Assembly (NCBI RefSeq): GCF_027244095.1
Contig: NC_069657.1
Location: forward strand, 148,362,857 to 148,426,856
Direction: 5' to 3'
Length of the DNA: 64,000 nt
DNA from: Hemicordylus capensis
Lineage: Eukaryota > Chordata > Lepidosauria > Squamata > Cordylidae
The position numbers and the translations under genes were made by a program. The notes under the pieces are model-generated. The model was given only the letters and a program-made list of their open reading frames with translations, ran no database searches and was not told the origin of the DNA. This document shows, in pieces, positions 9,914-20,287 of this stretch; positions within the stretch are counted from its first letter, which is position 1; every line of letters begins with the position of its first letter.

Positions 9914-11334
9914 CTAGGAGTTATAGGAGCAGCTGGAATGGGAGGGCAAGGCAGAAAAATTGCACCTGCCAGGGGGGAGCTTATTTACTCTGCTCAGGAG
10001 CCTGTTGGAAATATCTGGAAGATGAGGCGTCATTCCTCCTCCACGTGGCCAGTAGGCTCCTCTTGGGACATGCGGCTGGACTGCTCTGTGCAGATATGGG
10101 TTCCTTTCACCTTTGGGCCAGCTGGCATTGTCTAGAAATAAACTGTTTCCATACTGGGGATGGTTGCCTCCACCGTGCAACGGCCTTAGCCCCCTCTGAG
10201 GTGGGCTGTAGATGTTAGGGAGCTGGCTCATACCACTGGTCCACCTGGCTCCTTCTGGGAGCGGCTCTTTTGAAAGTTGGCTCCCTCTACCCAAGAGCCT
10301 CTTGGTCCCATCCAGGAATTTCTTCATGCCACCCAGAAGTCCATCGGAGCCATCCAGTAACAGCTTCCTGGTTCCATTTGGTAGCTGATTCAGCTGGCTG
10401 TTGCCTTGCTCCTCAGAAGGCAAAGCGAGTGCTGTACTTCCAGCAGTTGCTCGGATGCAGCTGACTGTTGTTTCAGTGTGATCCAAGGAGACTTTGCTTC
10501 CATGGACTGGCTTCCGTCCTTGAGCATCATCATTACCTCCAGTAGATGGATCCAGTTTGTCACACGTTTCATTGCCCCCAGCATACGACTTGCCTTCCTT
10601 CTGTGATTTGTTCCAATTAGCAGGCAACTCGTATTCCGAAACCGAGATAAACTTGGGCTGTGGGTCATTCTGCCCTGTGGGCCACTCATATGTAGCAGAG
10701 GATACGTATTCGTAGGGAGATTCATACACAGGGGAGTTCTTGAACCCATATTGCACCTCATACGTTGGAGAGGCCTCATATCCATATTGCCACTCATATG
10801 GAGGAGAGTTATCATACCTATATTGAGACTTGTACCCTGCGGAGGGCTCATATCCATACGGTGACTCCTGTGAGGAAGAAAATTCATAATCGTATTGCCC
10901 CTCATAATCAGGAGAGCATTCGCAGTCGTATTGTGACTCATAGAGGTTAGAAGTCTTGTAGGCGTTTTGCGGATCATATACAGGAGAGGACACATATTTA
11001 TAATGTGCCCCATTTTTCCTTGCATACAGCAGAGGAGATGTGCATCTGGCAGATGACTCATAGGCAGGGTATGAGGGGCTTCCGTATTGCGATTCGTACA
11101 TGGAACACGAAGGGTAGGCATAAGTTTCCTCGTCCCCCCCTGCCTCATATGCCCCACATGGGTTGTTCCACCTATAGGACTCGTATCCCTCAAGGGTCTC
11201 ATCATCTTCATCAGGTGTTTCACACTCGGGTTCCATCCCACATCCATCATGGTCCTTGTATTCTGGCACTGATTCATACTCTGCCTGGATGTCACTGTCT
11301 GCTGCTTCTACATTGCTGCTTTCCTCCTGCTCAC
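9914..11334 (-). CDS. DNAJB2: DnaJ gene terminal exon: acidic region, Tyr-rich 12-mer repeats, basic tail
   Basis: After the acceptor ggttatag the frame continues as [15 protein letters not shown], joining exon 6 in phase 1, and runs 472 codons to TAG at 9914-9916. Residues 152-205 are strongly acidic. Residues ~203-375 are Tyr-rich, with nine consecutive 12-residue units at 268-375 of pattern S-P-x-Y-E-x-Q-Y-x-Y-E-x. Residues ~471-500 hold Leu/Gly motifs ([15 protein letters not shown]). The last ~120 residues are Pro/Gly/Arg-rich and basic. No catalytic fold or membrane segment is visible. An open frame of this length with a protein-level period argues for real coding sequence. Confidence 0.8.
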
Positions 11335-14300
11335 CTATAACCACAAAAACACAACAGTCGTTGACTTTGTTAATAGGGATGTGCATGGTCCGGAGCGGTC
11401 CGGACCGGCACTGAAGGGGGGTCTCCCTTTAAGGGCGGGGAGGGTTTACTTACCCCTCCCGCCGCTTTGCCCCCTCCAGCGCCCGTATTCTTAGTAGAAG
11501 CCGCCCCTTCTGCCTCCTCCAGTGCCAATGCCGCCTGGGCGCGCGCGCGGCTTTGCTTTTAAAAGTTCCTTTTGCTGGCGCTGAGGGATTAAACACCAAA
11601 CAGAAGCCGGCAGAGCACCGCGCCGGCCGGCGGCTCCCCCATGCTCAGCCGCCCAGCAGCCACTGAGAACGCCCAGCGAGGACGCGCCGTCGCCATCGCC
11701 GACGCGCCGCGGCCCCCAGGCAACCCTAACTTCCGGCTTCCATGCGACTTCCCCCAGCATACAGAGTGGCTGCATTCTGCCACTCTGTATGCGGGGGGAA
11801 GTCGCATGGAAGCCGGAAGTTAGGGTTGCCTGGGGGCCGCGGCGCGTCGGCGATGGCGACGGCGCGTCCTCGCTGGGCGTTCTCAGTGGCTGCTGGGCGG
11901 CTGAGCATGGGGGAGCCGCCGGCCGGCGCGGTGCTCTGCCAGCTTCTGTTTGGTGTTTAATCCCTCAGCGCCAGCAAAAGGAACTTTTAAAAGCAAAGCC
12001 GCGCGCGCGCCCAGGCGGCATTGGCACTGGAGGGGGCAGAAGGGGCGGCTTCTACTAAGAATACGGGCGCTGGAGGGGGCAAAGCGGCGGGAGGGGTAAG
12101 TAAACCCTCCCCGCCCTTAAAGGGAGACCCCCCACCCGAACCGAACCGGCCAGGGGACAGACCGGTCCGGACAGTTCGGAGGCCTTTGCAATGGCCTCCG
12201 AACTGGTCCGGACTCATCTCTATTTGTTAAAAAAAAAAAAAGCAACTTGTGCTATAAAGTAGGGCTCAGCATTTTTGCCAATGGCAAGAGTACTGAAGTC
12301 AGGAAACAGATTTCTGTCTTCCTCATAAATAAATTGGACCATTCCCTTAAGCAAAGATTTGCAAGAACCTCAAGTGGCTTTATCCTGAGTCAAACCATTG
12401 GTCCATCTAGCTCACTAATGTCTACACCAACTGGGAACAACTCTCTAAGATTTCAGGCAGAGGCCTTTCCCAGCTCTACCTGGAGATAGCAGGGACTGAA
12501 CTTGTGACCTTCTGCACACAAGGCATGTGCCCTACCCCTGAGCTACAGTCCCACCCTCAGCCTGCTTCATCCATCCTTATCAGGAACTGGGTTATTGATG
12601 CTGAGATGTTTGTGACACCAGGAGGGACTGAGCCAAGGAGTTTTGGTCCAGAACAGCCAAGCACAGAAGCTGAAAGAATGGGATCATGGGAAGCAGGACA
12701 TTAGAGGAGTCCTGGGGACTAGTGATGGAATTTGGGCAAATCTAGGGCAAATCAGCTGCATCCATATGCCAGTTTGGCACAATATCCCCATGGAACCACC
12801 TTCCCAATCTCCCCCTATGACCCTTCGTGCTAAATATCAGCCACACAAGCAGTTTTTAAGGCAAAGGAGAAGCATTTGCAGTAGCTGCCTCTGTCAGCAG
12901 AGGTGCTCTTGTGGCCAATGAATGAATGACCTTTCCAGTTTGGGTTCAGGAGAATGGAAATGGGGCTGAGTTCTTGGGTGTTATGCTGTTTGTTTCATAA
13001 CTCAGAAAAATAGGAATGTTGAGTTTGCTGGTTCCTGAGTTCAGGGGTGCTCTTTCCCAGACTGAGGGAACTCTGCCACCACAGATGCTGCATGTCTGTG
13101 TGTCTGTTAATGTCTATGCATGCTGAGGGGGAATTTTCACTCCAGGAACTATACCAACAAATCTGCTAGTTGTACTTTTTTGAAAAGTATATTACCAGTA
13201 TTAAATCTGACCAACCTCCCTATCATTTTTAAAAATCTTGTCTCTCTCTTTCTGGTTTGCTTTCCATGTGGTGCTCCTCCAGATGATTATATATTCCAAC
13301 TTCAGCACAAATTACGACAAGAAATAAAATGAGAAAGACACACCATGTGAAAGGACATTGTGTATTCTTAGCACCACCTGCTGGCAATCTGTGAATGGGT
13401 TTTTGGAGGAATTTTTTTCAACTCCTTTTATTCTAACTCGAAATGAAGTTGGAATATATCACTGTCTGAAAAAACCCCTGATCAATTGTCCTGATCAGCC
13501 ATATACTTCCTTAAGGATGTTTCCTAAACAAATTTGTTGGCTACTAAACAGAGCATGAGACCAACTCAGAGCTCAGCACCTTTGCCTACATGAACAGGAA
13601 GCCCCAAACCACTAACTAGGCTAGACACCTCTTTCCCCAACAACTGCGTTCTTTGCTTTGCCTTTGCCTTATTCCTGTGCTGTTGTCATTTCTGATGTTG
13701 CCAAATGATCACAAAAAAACCAGCCTGGACAGGTCTTCATGTTAAAAAATCAAATAAGCAGAACTCATTTCATAGCAAAGCTCCCTCTCTAGATGTCTGA
13801 TCAGAATTCAGAAAGGTGCATAAATGCATATGCATGCTCTCCTAATGCTCTGAATTTCATTTCATGTGGAGGCCAGACTGGCCTCCAGTTCAAGCAGAGC
13901 CTTCTTGGTAACAGCCTTGACACTTCTGAGCGGTGCCCAAGCTGTCCCCTCCCTACTGACTTTCTGGAAATGTTTAAAGACCTTTTTGTTCCAGAAGACC
14001 TGTGGTAATTGGTGATGTTCAGACTGATTTCCACTTCCCTTGCTGAGCTGATGTTTGAGAGTTCTGTTTCATCTGGTCTGGCTTTTTAAAAACTTTGTTT
14101 GGCCTTGTTTAGTTTAGTTTATGTTTTAATGGTCTTAATTGTACATGTGTGTCCTTGATGAACAGCAGTATATAAATGATTTTTTTTTTAAAGAACATCT
14201 TTAACAATGAACCTTAGGGTGGTTTACTTCCAGTCTTTCATATATGCTTGTGGGAAGTGGATATTCTATTCCACTTATTAGTTTTGAGAATGGAGCCAAG

Positions 14301-17300
14301 TGAACAAGGGTGTAGCTACTATTGAGCAAGTGGGGACAAATGTTCAGGGGTCATTAGTGACCTGGAGCTGCCTGCCACCTCTCCCAGCATCCCTGCACTG
14401 CCCCCCCCCCTTTCACAATGCCCAACTGTTGGGCTACAAGCACTTCTGGCCAGCTCCGTGGCTGTGCTTGGCCCCAACTTCATGCCAGCCGCTCTCTGGT
14501 CAAGCCAATGCAGCTTTATGATATCACCCAGTTGGCTCAGCTGTGGTGGTTTGGTGAGGCAGAGCTGCCCCGATCCCAGTGAGAACAGGCAGATGCTTTA
14601 AGGTAGGCCTGTTCTCACTGGGATCAGGGAGCTCTACCTCTCTAAACTGATGTGGCCACACTGGCTCAGTGACATCATCAGGCAGTGTCAGCTTGACCAG
14701 AGCGTGACTGGCATGGAATAGGGGAGGGGCTGTGTGTGGCCACTGAGTTGGTTAGAAGCACTAACGTCCCAACAGATAAGCACCACCCGCCACCACTGCC
14801 TGGTGAAGCGGCAGGTCTATGCCAGGTCCCTAGAGTTCTGAAGCAAAAATATGGAGGTTGGGGAAGGAGAGGAAGGTGGGAGCAGGGCCATTTTCAAATA
14901 CTGTCCCAGGGCCCACTCCAACTTTCCTATAGCCCTTGCAGGGGATGATAGTTAATCAGGATTAATTAACACAGAGCACAATTTCCTAAGGTGGGATTTG
15001 TGTTTGTGTTGAAGAGGGCTCAACCCTCATATTTATTGCTCTGCCTTTGATAGAATTCCGTGTTTGTGAATACAATATTGCACTAGAACAACTTCCAGTT
15101 CCATCTACCTTACTGTGGTCCATAACAATTGCTCCTTACCAGAAGCTGTAGCAGACTTCAGTTCTCTATCATCCTTAGCTTCTACTTGCTCAGCATCACT
15201 GTCTGGGGATCTGGAAAATCAAGAGATTTGGGTTATTCAACAAAAGGCAGATAGATGGACACAAAAGAGAGCTGTTTCCCACCTTCCACATGGCTTGAAA
15301 GAGGCAGCATTGTTTCTGAAAATATATCAGGATCCCTTTAAGTTTCTTAGCACTTAAGAATTCCAGGGTCCTTGTCACATACAGAAATGAAAATGGTCTT
15401 GCTATGCCCATCATCCTTATGAGCCTTGGGGGCTTTATATGCTACCTTTCCAGCACAATGAAAATGAAACAGCACCCAACTTGCTTAGAGCATGGTCTAA
15501 GGGCACACAATACAGCCACCTTGCTGAAGCTAAGCAGGTCTTGATGTGGTCAGTGCCTGGATGGGATGCCCATATATGCTACCTTTGGGGATGAGGCCAT
15601 AGCTCAGTGGAAGAGCATCTGCTTTGCATTCAGAAGGTCCCAGGTTCACTCCCCAACATCTCCAGGTAGAACACAGAGAGACTCCTGCCCAAAACCTTGG
15701 AGAAGCCACTGCCAGTCAGTATCCACAATACTGAGCTAATTGGATCAATAGTCTGACCTGGTATCAAGCAACTTCCAACATTTTGGTTGTCAGCTGATGT
15801 TGGAAAATGATTAGGTAATTAGGCCAACCAAACCATCATTGTTCCAGAATGTGTAAGGAGCCATTCACAGTTAGACCCTTGATAATTATTGTATTCTGAT
15901 CCATGATTCTAACTAGACAGAATCTTATTGGGGCACACAAATGCACACTTGCTTAGAGCAAGCCTCACCCCATGAAGATTTACACAAAGATAAAACAACC
16001 AAACAATGAATTCAACCTGTTTCTGCCTCTGTCCTGGTGCATCTGAAATCACTTCTAAATGCTAAATTAACACTCCAGTTTTAAGAGTGTTTATTCAGAA
16101 GTCTCTTGGATTTCAGTGGTGTTTAGGACGGCAACCTTAAACTTTTAATTGGATCTAAATCGCATAGTATGAGGCCCAAACTAGACGTGGCAGAGGTGTG
16201 TGGTTGCAATCTGTATGTTCCTAATATTATCTAGAAGACAACACATTACATGACATCATCACACCCAGAGTGTCTCTAATCCTGCAAACAGCAGCCAATG
16301 AAGTGAGGCAGCAGCAGGGAATAGTGATGTCTTGTCACATATCATATTTTACCAGATGTTATGAGGAGACATGGATCTGCGGCAGCCACACATCACTATA
16401 ACATGTAGTTTTGTCCCCAGATAGCATTTTGTTCCATAAAGCGGCATGCATCTGGCTATATTTTGGCTTCATACATCTTGGAATTTAGGCACCAGCTATT
16501 TAGAGAAGGGTTTGCTTTGCTTTCTTGGTTTTCTAAGCAGTTCATTGGGAGTTCACTGATGGCAGGGAGATGTTAAAAATAACTTGAATGTGTGCATGTG
16601 CATGCATCTCTGGCTGGAGTCTTGGTTCATGCAGTTAGGAAGTGCACTTAGAGTCTGGGATCCTACTCAGTGTGTTTGTGTGTGCATGATATATCTATAT
16701 CTATATCTATATCTATATCTATATCTATATCTATATCTATATCTATATCTATATCCATATCCATATCCATATCCATATCTATGTATGTACTAGGTCACCC
16801 TAACCCACTGCACCACCACTATCACTTCAGTAGAATGTGGCTAATAATCACTGCAGTTTCGGACAGCAGAGGTATAAATCTTACTTTTTTTGGTTTATGA
16901 TGTGTTTTAAATTGAAGACTTTAGGATCGAGGGAGAAGAAACATAGTGATCTTTTGGGGCCAAATGTTATGGAAACACCTGCAAAAGAAGATGACAAGTT
17001 AGTTGCTGGGATTTCTTGACCAATAATAGGGGACGGCTGAGAAGCTCATCATCCCATTCATTAGACATTATCACATCCTTCCAGGAAGTATCCATCCAGA
17101 AGGTGGATGATTTTTACCTGTGGAACAACCTGCTGTTGGGACAACCCACAGTTATATTTCCTGTATTAAGTAAGCCAAACCTGTGGACAACAAACCTCAC
17201 ATTGGCCCTAAGCCAGCCCCTTTCAGCCTTGTGAGTGTCTGTTAGGGGTCTGAGGTGCTTCAACAGCACACCCGTCACCAAAATTAGAGTCAGTCAATTA

Positions 17301-20241
17301 AACCCTGAGGAAGCATCTTTCATAAAATATTGCATAACTTATCTCAGTTAACAACACAGAATCGATGGGCTGGTTCTCATGATCCAAACAGTGACCACTT
17401 TCCAGAAAATCCCAGATCACTAAGCCATAACGTTCCTGCGGAGGGTATGATGAGAATCTGGAGGTTTTCACCAATCCCTCATTGGTGCCACATCAATCCG
17501 GCAGCATTTAACCAGGATAATTAATCTGAGATTTGAAATTTGTCGGTTGAGCATGGTTAAATGTTGGTCGGTTGTCATGCGTGTCTGGGATTGGCAAAAA
17601 CCTCTGAGTTCTCACAACATGTTCCACATGCGTGTGCAGAACTCAGCAATCTGGTAAGCAGGCATTGTTTTGATCATGAGAACTGGCTCTGTCTTTTTCT
17701 CTTTCTCTCAATATATCACATTTGTATCCCACTCTTATTCCAAGGAACTCTAGACAGCAGTAGTTATTAGAGTTATACCACTGTATCCTCTCAAGAACCC
17801 TGTGGTTAGGATAAACTGAGAGACGGTGATTGGTCCAAGGTATAGCTGAGCAGGAAGTTGTCTTCTCTCTGGTTCAACACTCTATCCATTACATCACAAT
17901 GGCTAACAGAAGGAGTAAGTCTGAAAATGTTCAGAACTGAACTGGAGGAAATAGAGGCAAACTGGCTGCAAGATAAACCAGAGTCAGCCCCACAACAAAG
18001 AAAGGACCAGGGAAAAGGATGATCTTATGGAATTCCAAAGAGAAAATACAAAAGGTTTTGCTTAAAGAAGTCTGGTCTCATCCTACCTGAGTCTTCTGAA
18101 ATAGAGATGGAAAATAAGGGGCCTCGTAAGTACCATGGAATGTCTTCTTCCTTCTTGGCTGAAAAAAACAGAAGAATGTGGATACATGCAGCTTCTAGGA
18201 ACAACACTTTACTTCCTCTTTTTCTTCTTTCTGTGCAATTTCCACCTTGTACCCTTTCTCCCACTTCAGAGCTCCTTTCACCTAAATGCTGTCCTCAATG
18301 TATAAAATCATCTCCGTTTTATTATCAACTTCTCTTGCAAATCCTTCTTTAAGAACCTTTCCAGGTGCTTAAAAATCCACACTTTTCTCTTTGCGATCTA
18401 CTTGCACTAGTGTCCGCCCAGCACCATTAATGTGATACTCTGTCCCTATGTAATAGGAGAAGGGTAGCTTTGCTGTTGGTATGTATAATATATTGGAGAG
18501 AAGGAGATGAGGAAGAGCTACTTTAGTCTTTGCCATTACCTTTTTTAAATCCAGACGAAGGGATGTATCCTCTGGTGCCTTTGAAAATACTACATTTAAA
18601 ATTGTATTTTTTAAATTAAAAAAAATAACAATTTTATTTATTGGCGACCCCATAATTATTGTTCTCTGGGTTCACAAAGCAAAACCATTTTTTAAATAGA
18701 ATAAAAGCATATAAGCATATAATTAAAAACAAAACTACAATAAAATACAGCTAAAAACAAAGCAAAAACTTTTTTAAGCAAAAGGAATACAAAATTATGG
18801 ATAATCATTCTTTGTCTGAGTCTTTTGTTTTGCAAGGGACTACATGAATGCTCTTGAGTGTGAGAGTTACAACGCAGGAGCTGCTGCTGCTGCTGCTGCT
18901 ACTACTACTAAAGTAGTAGTAAAGTAGTATAGTTCCCTGTCCCCAAAGGGTTCACAATCTAAAAAGAAACAGAAGGTAGACACCAGCAACAGTCACTGGA
19001 GGGATGCTGTGCTGTGGGTTGAATAAGGAACAGCTGCAAACCCCCTACTTAATATAAAGAGAATTACCATAGGTGTCTCTTTGCCCAGGTAGCAGGGGAG
19101 CTTAGCCTCTAAAGACATGAATTATTATTTTTGTTGCTGTTACAGCAACAACAACAAAACAACATCAACAACATCAATGACAATGTATAGAGGGCCATTA
19201 TTTCAGTGTAACAACCCTGGGATAACAACCTCTGAATCATGTATACGAAAGTCTTTAATATGAATCATACTTACCAGAGTAGGCATCTGAGCTCCCAAAC
19301 ATTTCTCGGAAAACATCCCAGGGGCTGCGGAAGGTGAATTTCAAATCTTCCTCCGCAACTGCTGGGAAGGAATGTTATTTATGAACCCATCACCAAAAGC
19401 CTGGGATCCTCTTCCTATGTAGTTTTTACGAAGGAAAATGAAGACCCCTATTTATCTTCCATCCGAAAGCAGGGCTATATGGCCAGGGTGAAAAAGCCAA
19501 TAACTGACTTTTGTGTTTGTGAAAAGCCCATGGAATATGGCCTCCCAAGTCAATTAAGGTGATTCCTGAGACCAGGAGGACAATGATCAGTTTAGGATGG
19601 GGACCAATTTTTAACATGTCTCCTTTTCTTCTTCTTTCTTTGTCACCAGACAGTGGCCAACATCCTGAGTAAGGAAGCATTTGTGCAGATAGTATGAAGC
19701 ATGTACTTGGGGGGGGGCATCAATTTCCCCTTATCTTCCCTCTGAAGTCAACTGTGACCTTCCAACTATGTCCCTGAGAGCTGTGCAACCCTCAGGGACA
19801 TATTTTAAAGGGTTATAGTCAGCAGATGGAAGGGGATATAGGTGAAAATTGCGCCTCCCCTGGAACATCAATTCAGCAATGCTGCACCAGCACTTGCTTA
19901 GTCTGGATGTTGGCCAGTATTTTTAAATTCAGCCTCAAAATGCAGATTTCAAATTTAATACAGTTACTTGAATTAATATACATATAAACAAACATATATT
20001 GCATGGTTCTAGCAAACATTTGTGCTATGTTCTCTGGATCTCTCTCTCAAACATGGGAAACTGTCATGGGAAACCAATTGGAGTCTCCTGTGGCTCTGGC
20101 TCGAAGATCAGATTAGCCTCTATATGAAGTTGGTGGGCTTTAGCATGTCTCTGAATTCATTAAGGAGATGAGAGAGAGGCTATTTCTCACCTGCTGCTGT
20201 GAGTCCATCCCCATAGCAGTCATACCGTTCACGTTTGAATT

Positions 20242-20287
<46 letters not shown>

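Noticed and set aside
10390-11295. 301-codon minus-strand frame rich in Met/His ([12 protein letters not shown]..)
   Set aside because: It is the shifted shadow of the DnaJ terminal exon; its repeat pattern is the 36-bp period read out of frame.
11491-12058. Identical open frames on both strands (e.g. 11641 plus and 11908 minus)
   Set aside because: A consequence of the palindromic element; GC-rich arms lack stops. No domain or gene context.
15140-15210. DnaJ exon 6 starting at 15210 (upstream AG)
   Set aside because: Joined to exon 5 it reads into a stop within ten codons; the AG 8 nt downstream keeps the frame.
15510-15575. Real 5S rRNA gene or pseudogene
   Set aside because: Only about half of a 5S sequence is present, and it is fused to a tRNA-type SINE head; similar fusions occur at three other sites.
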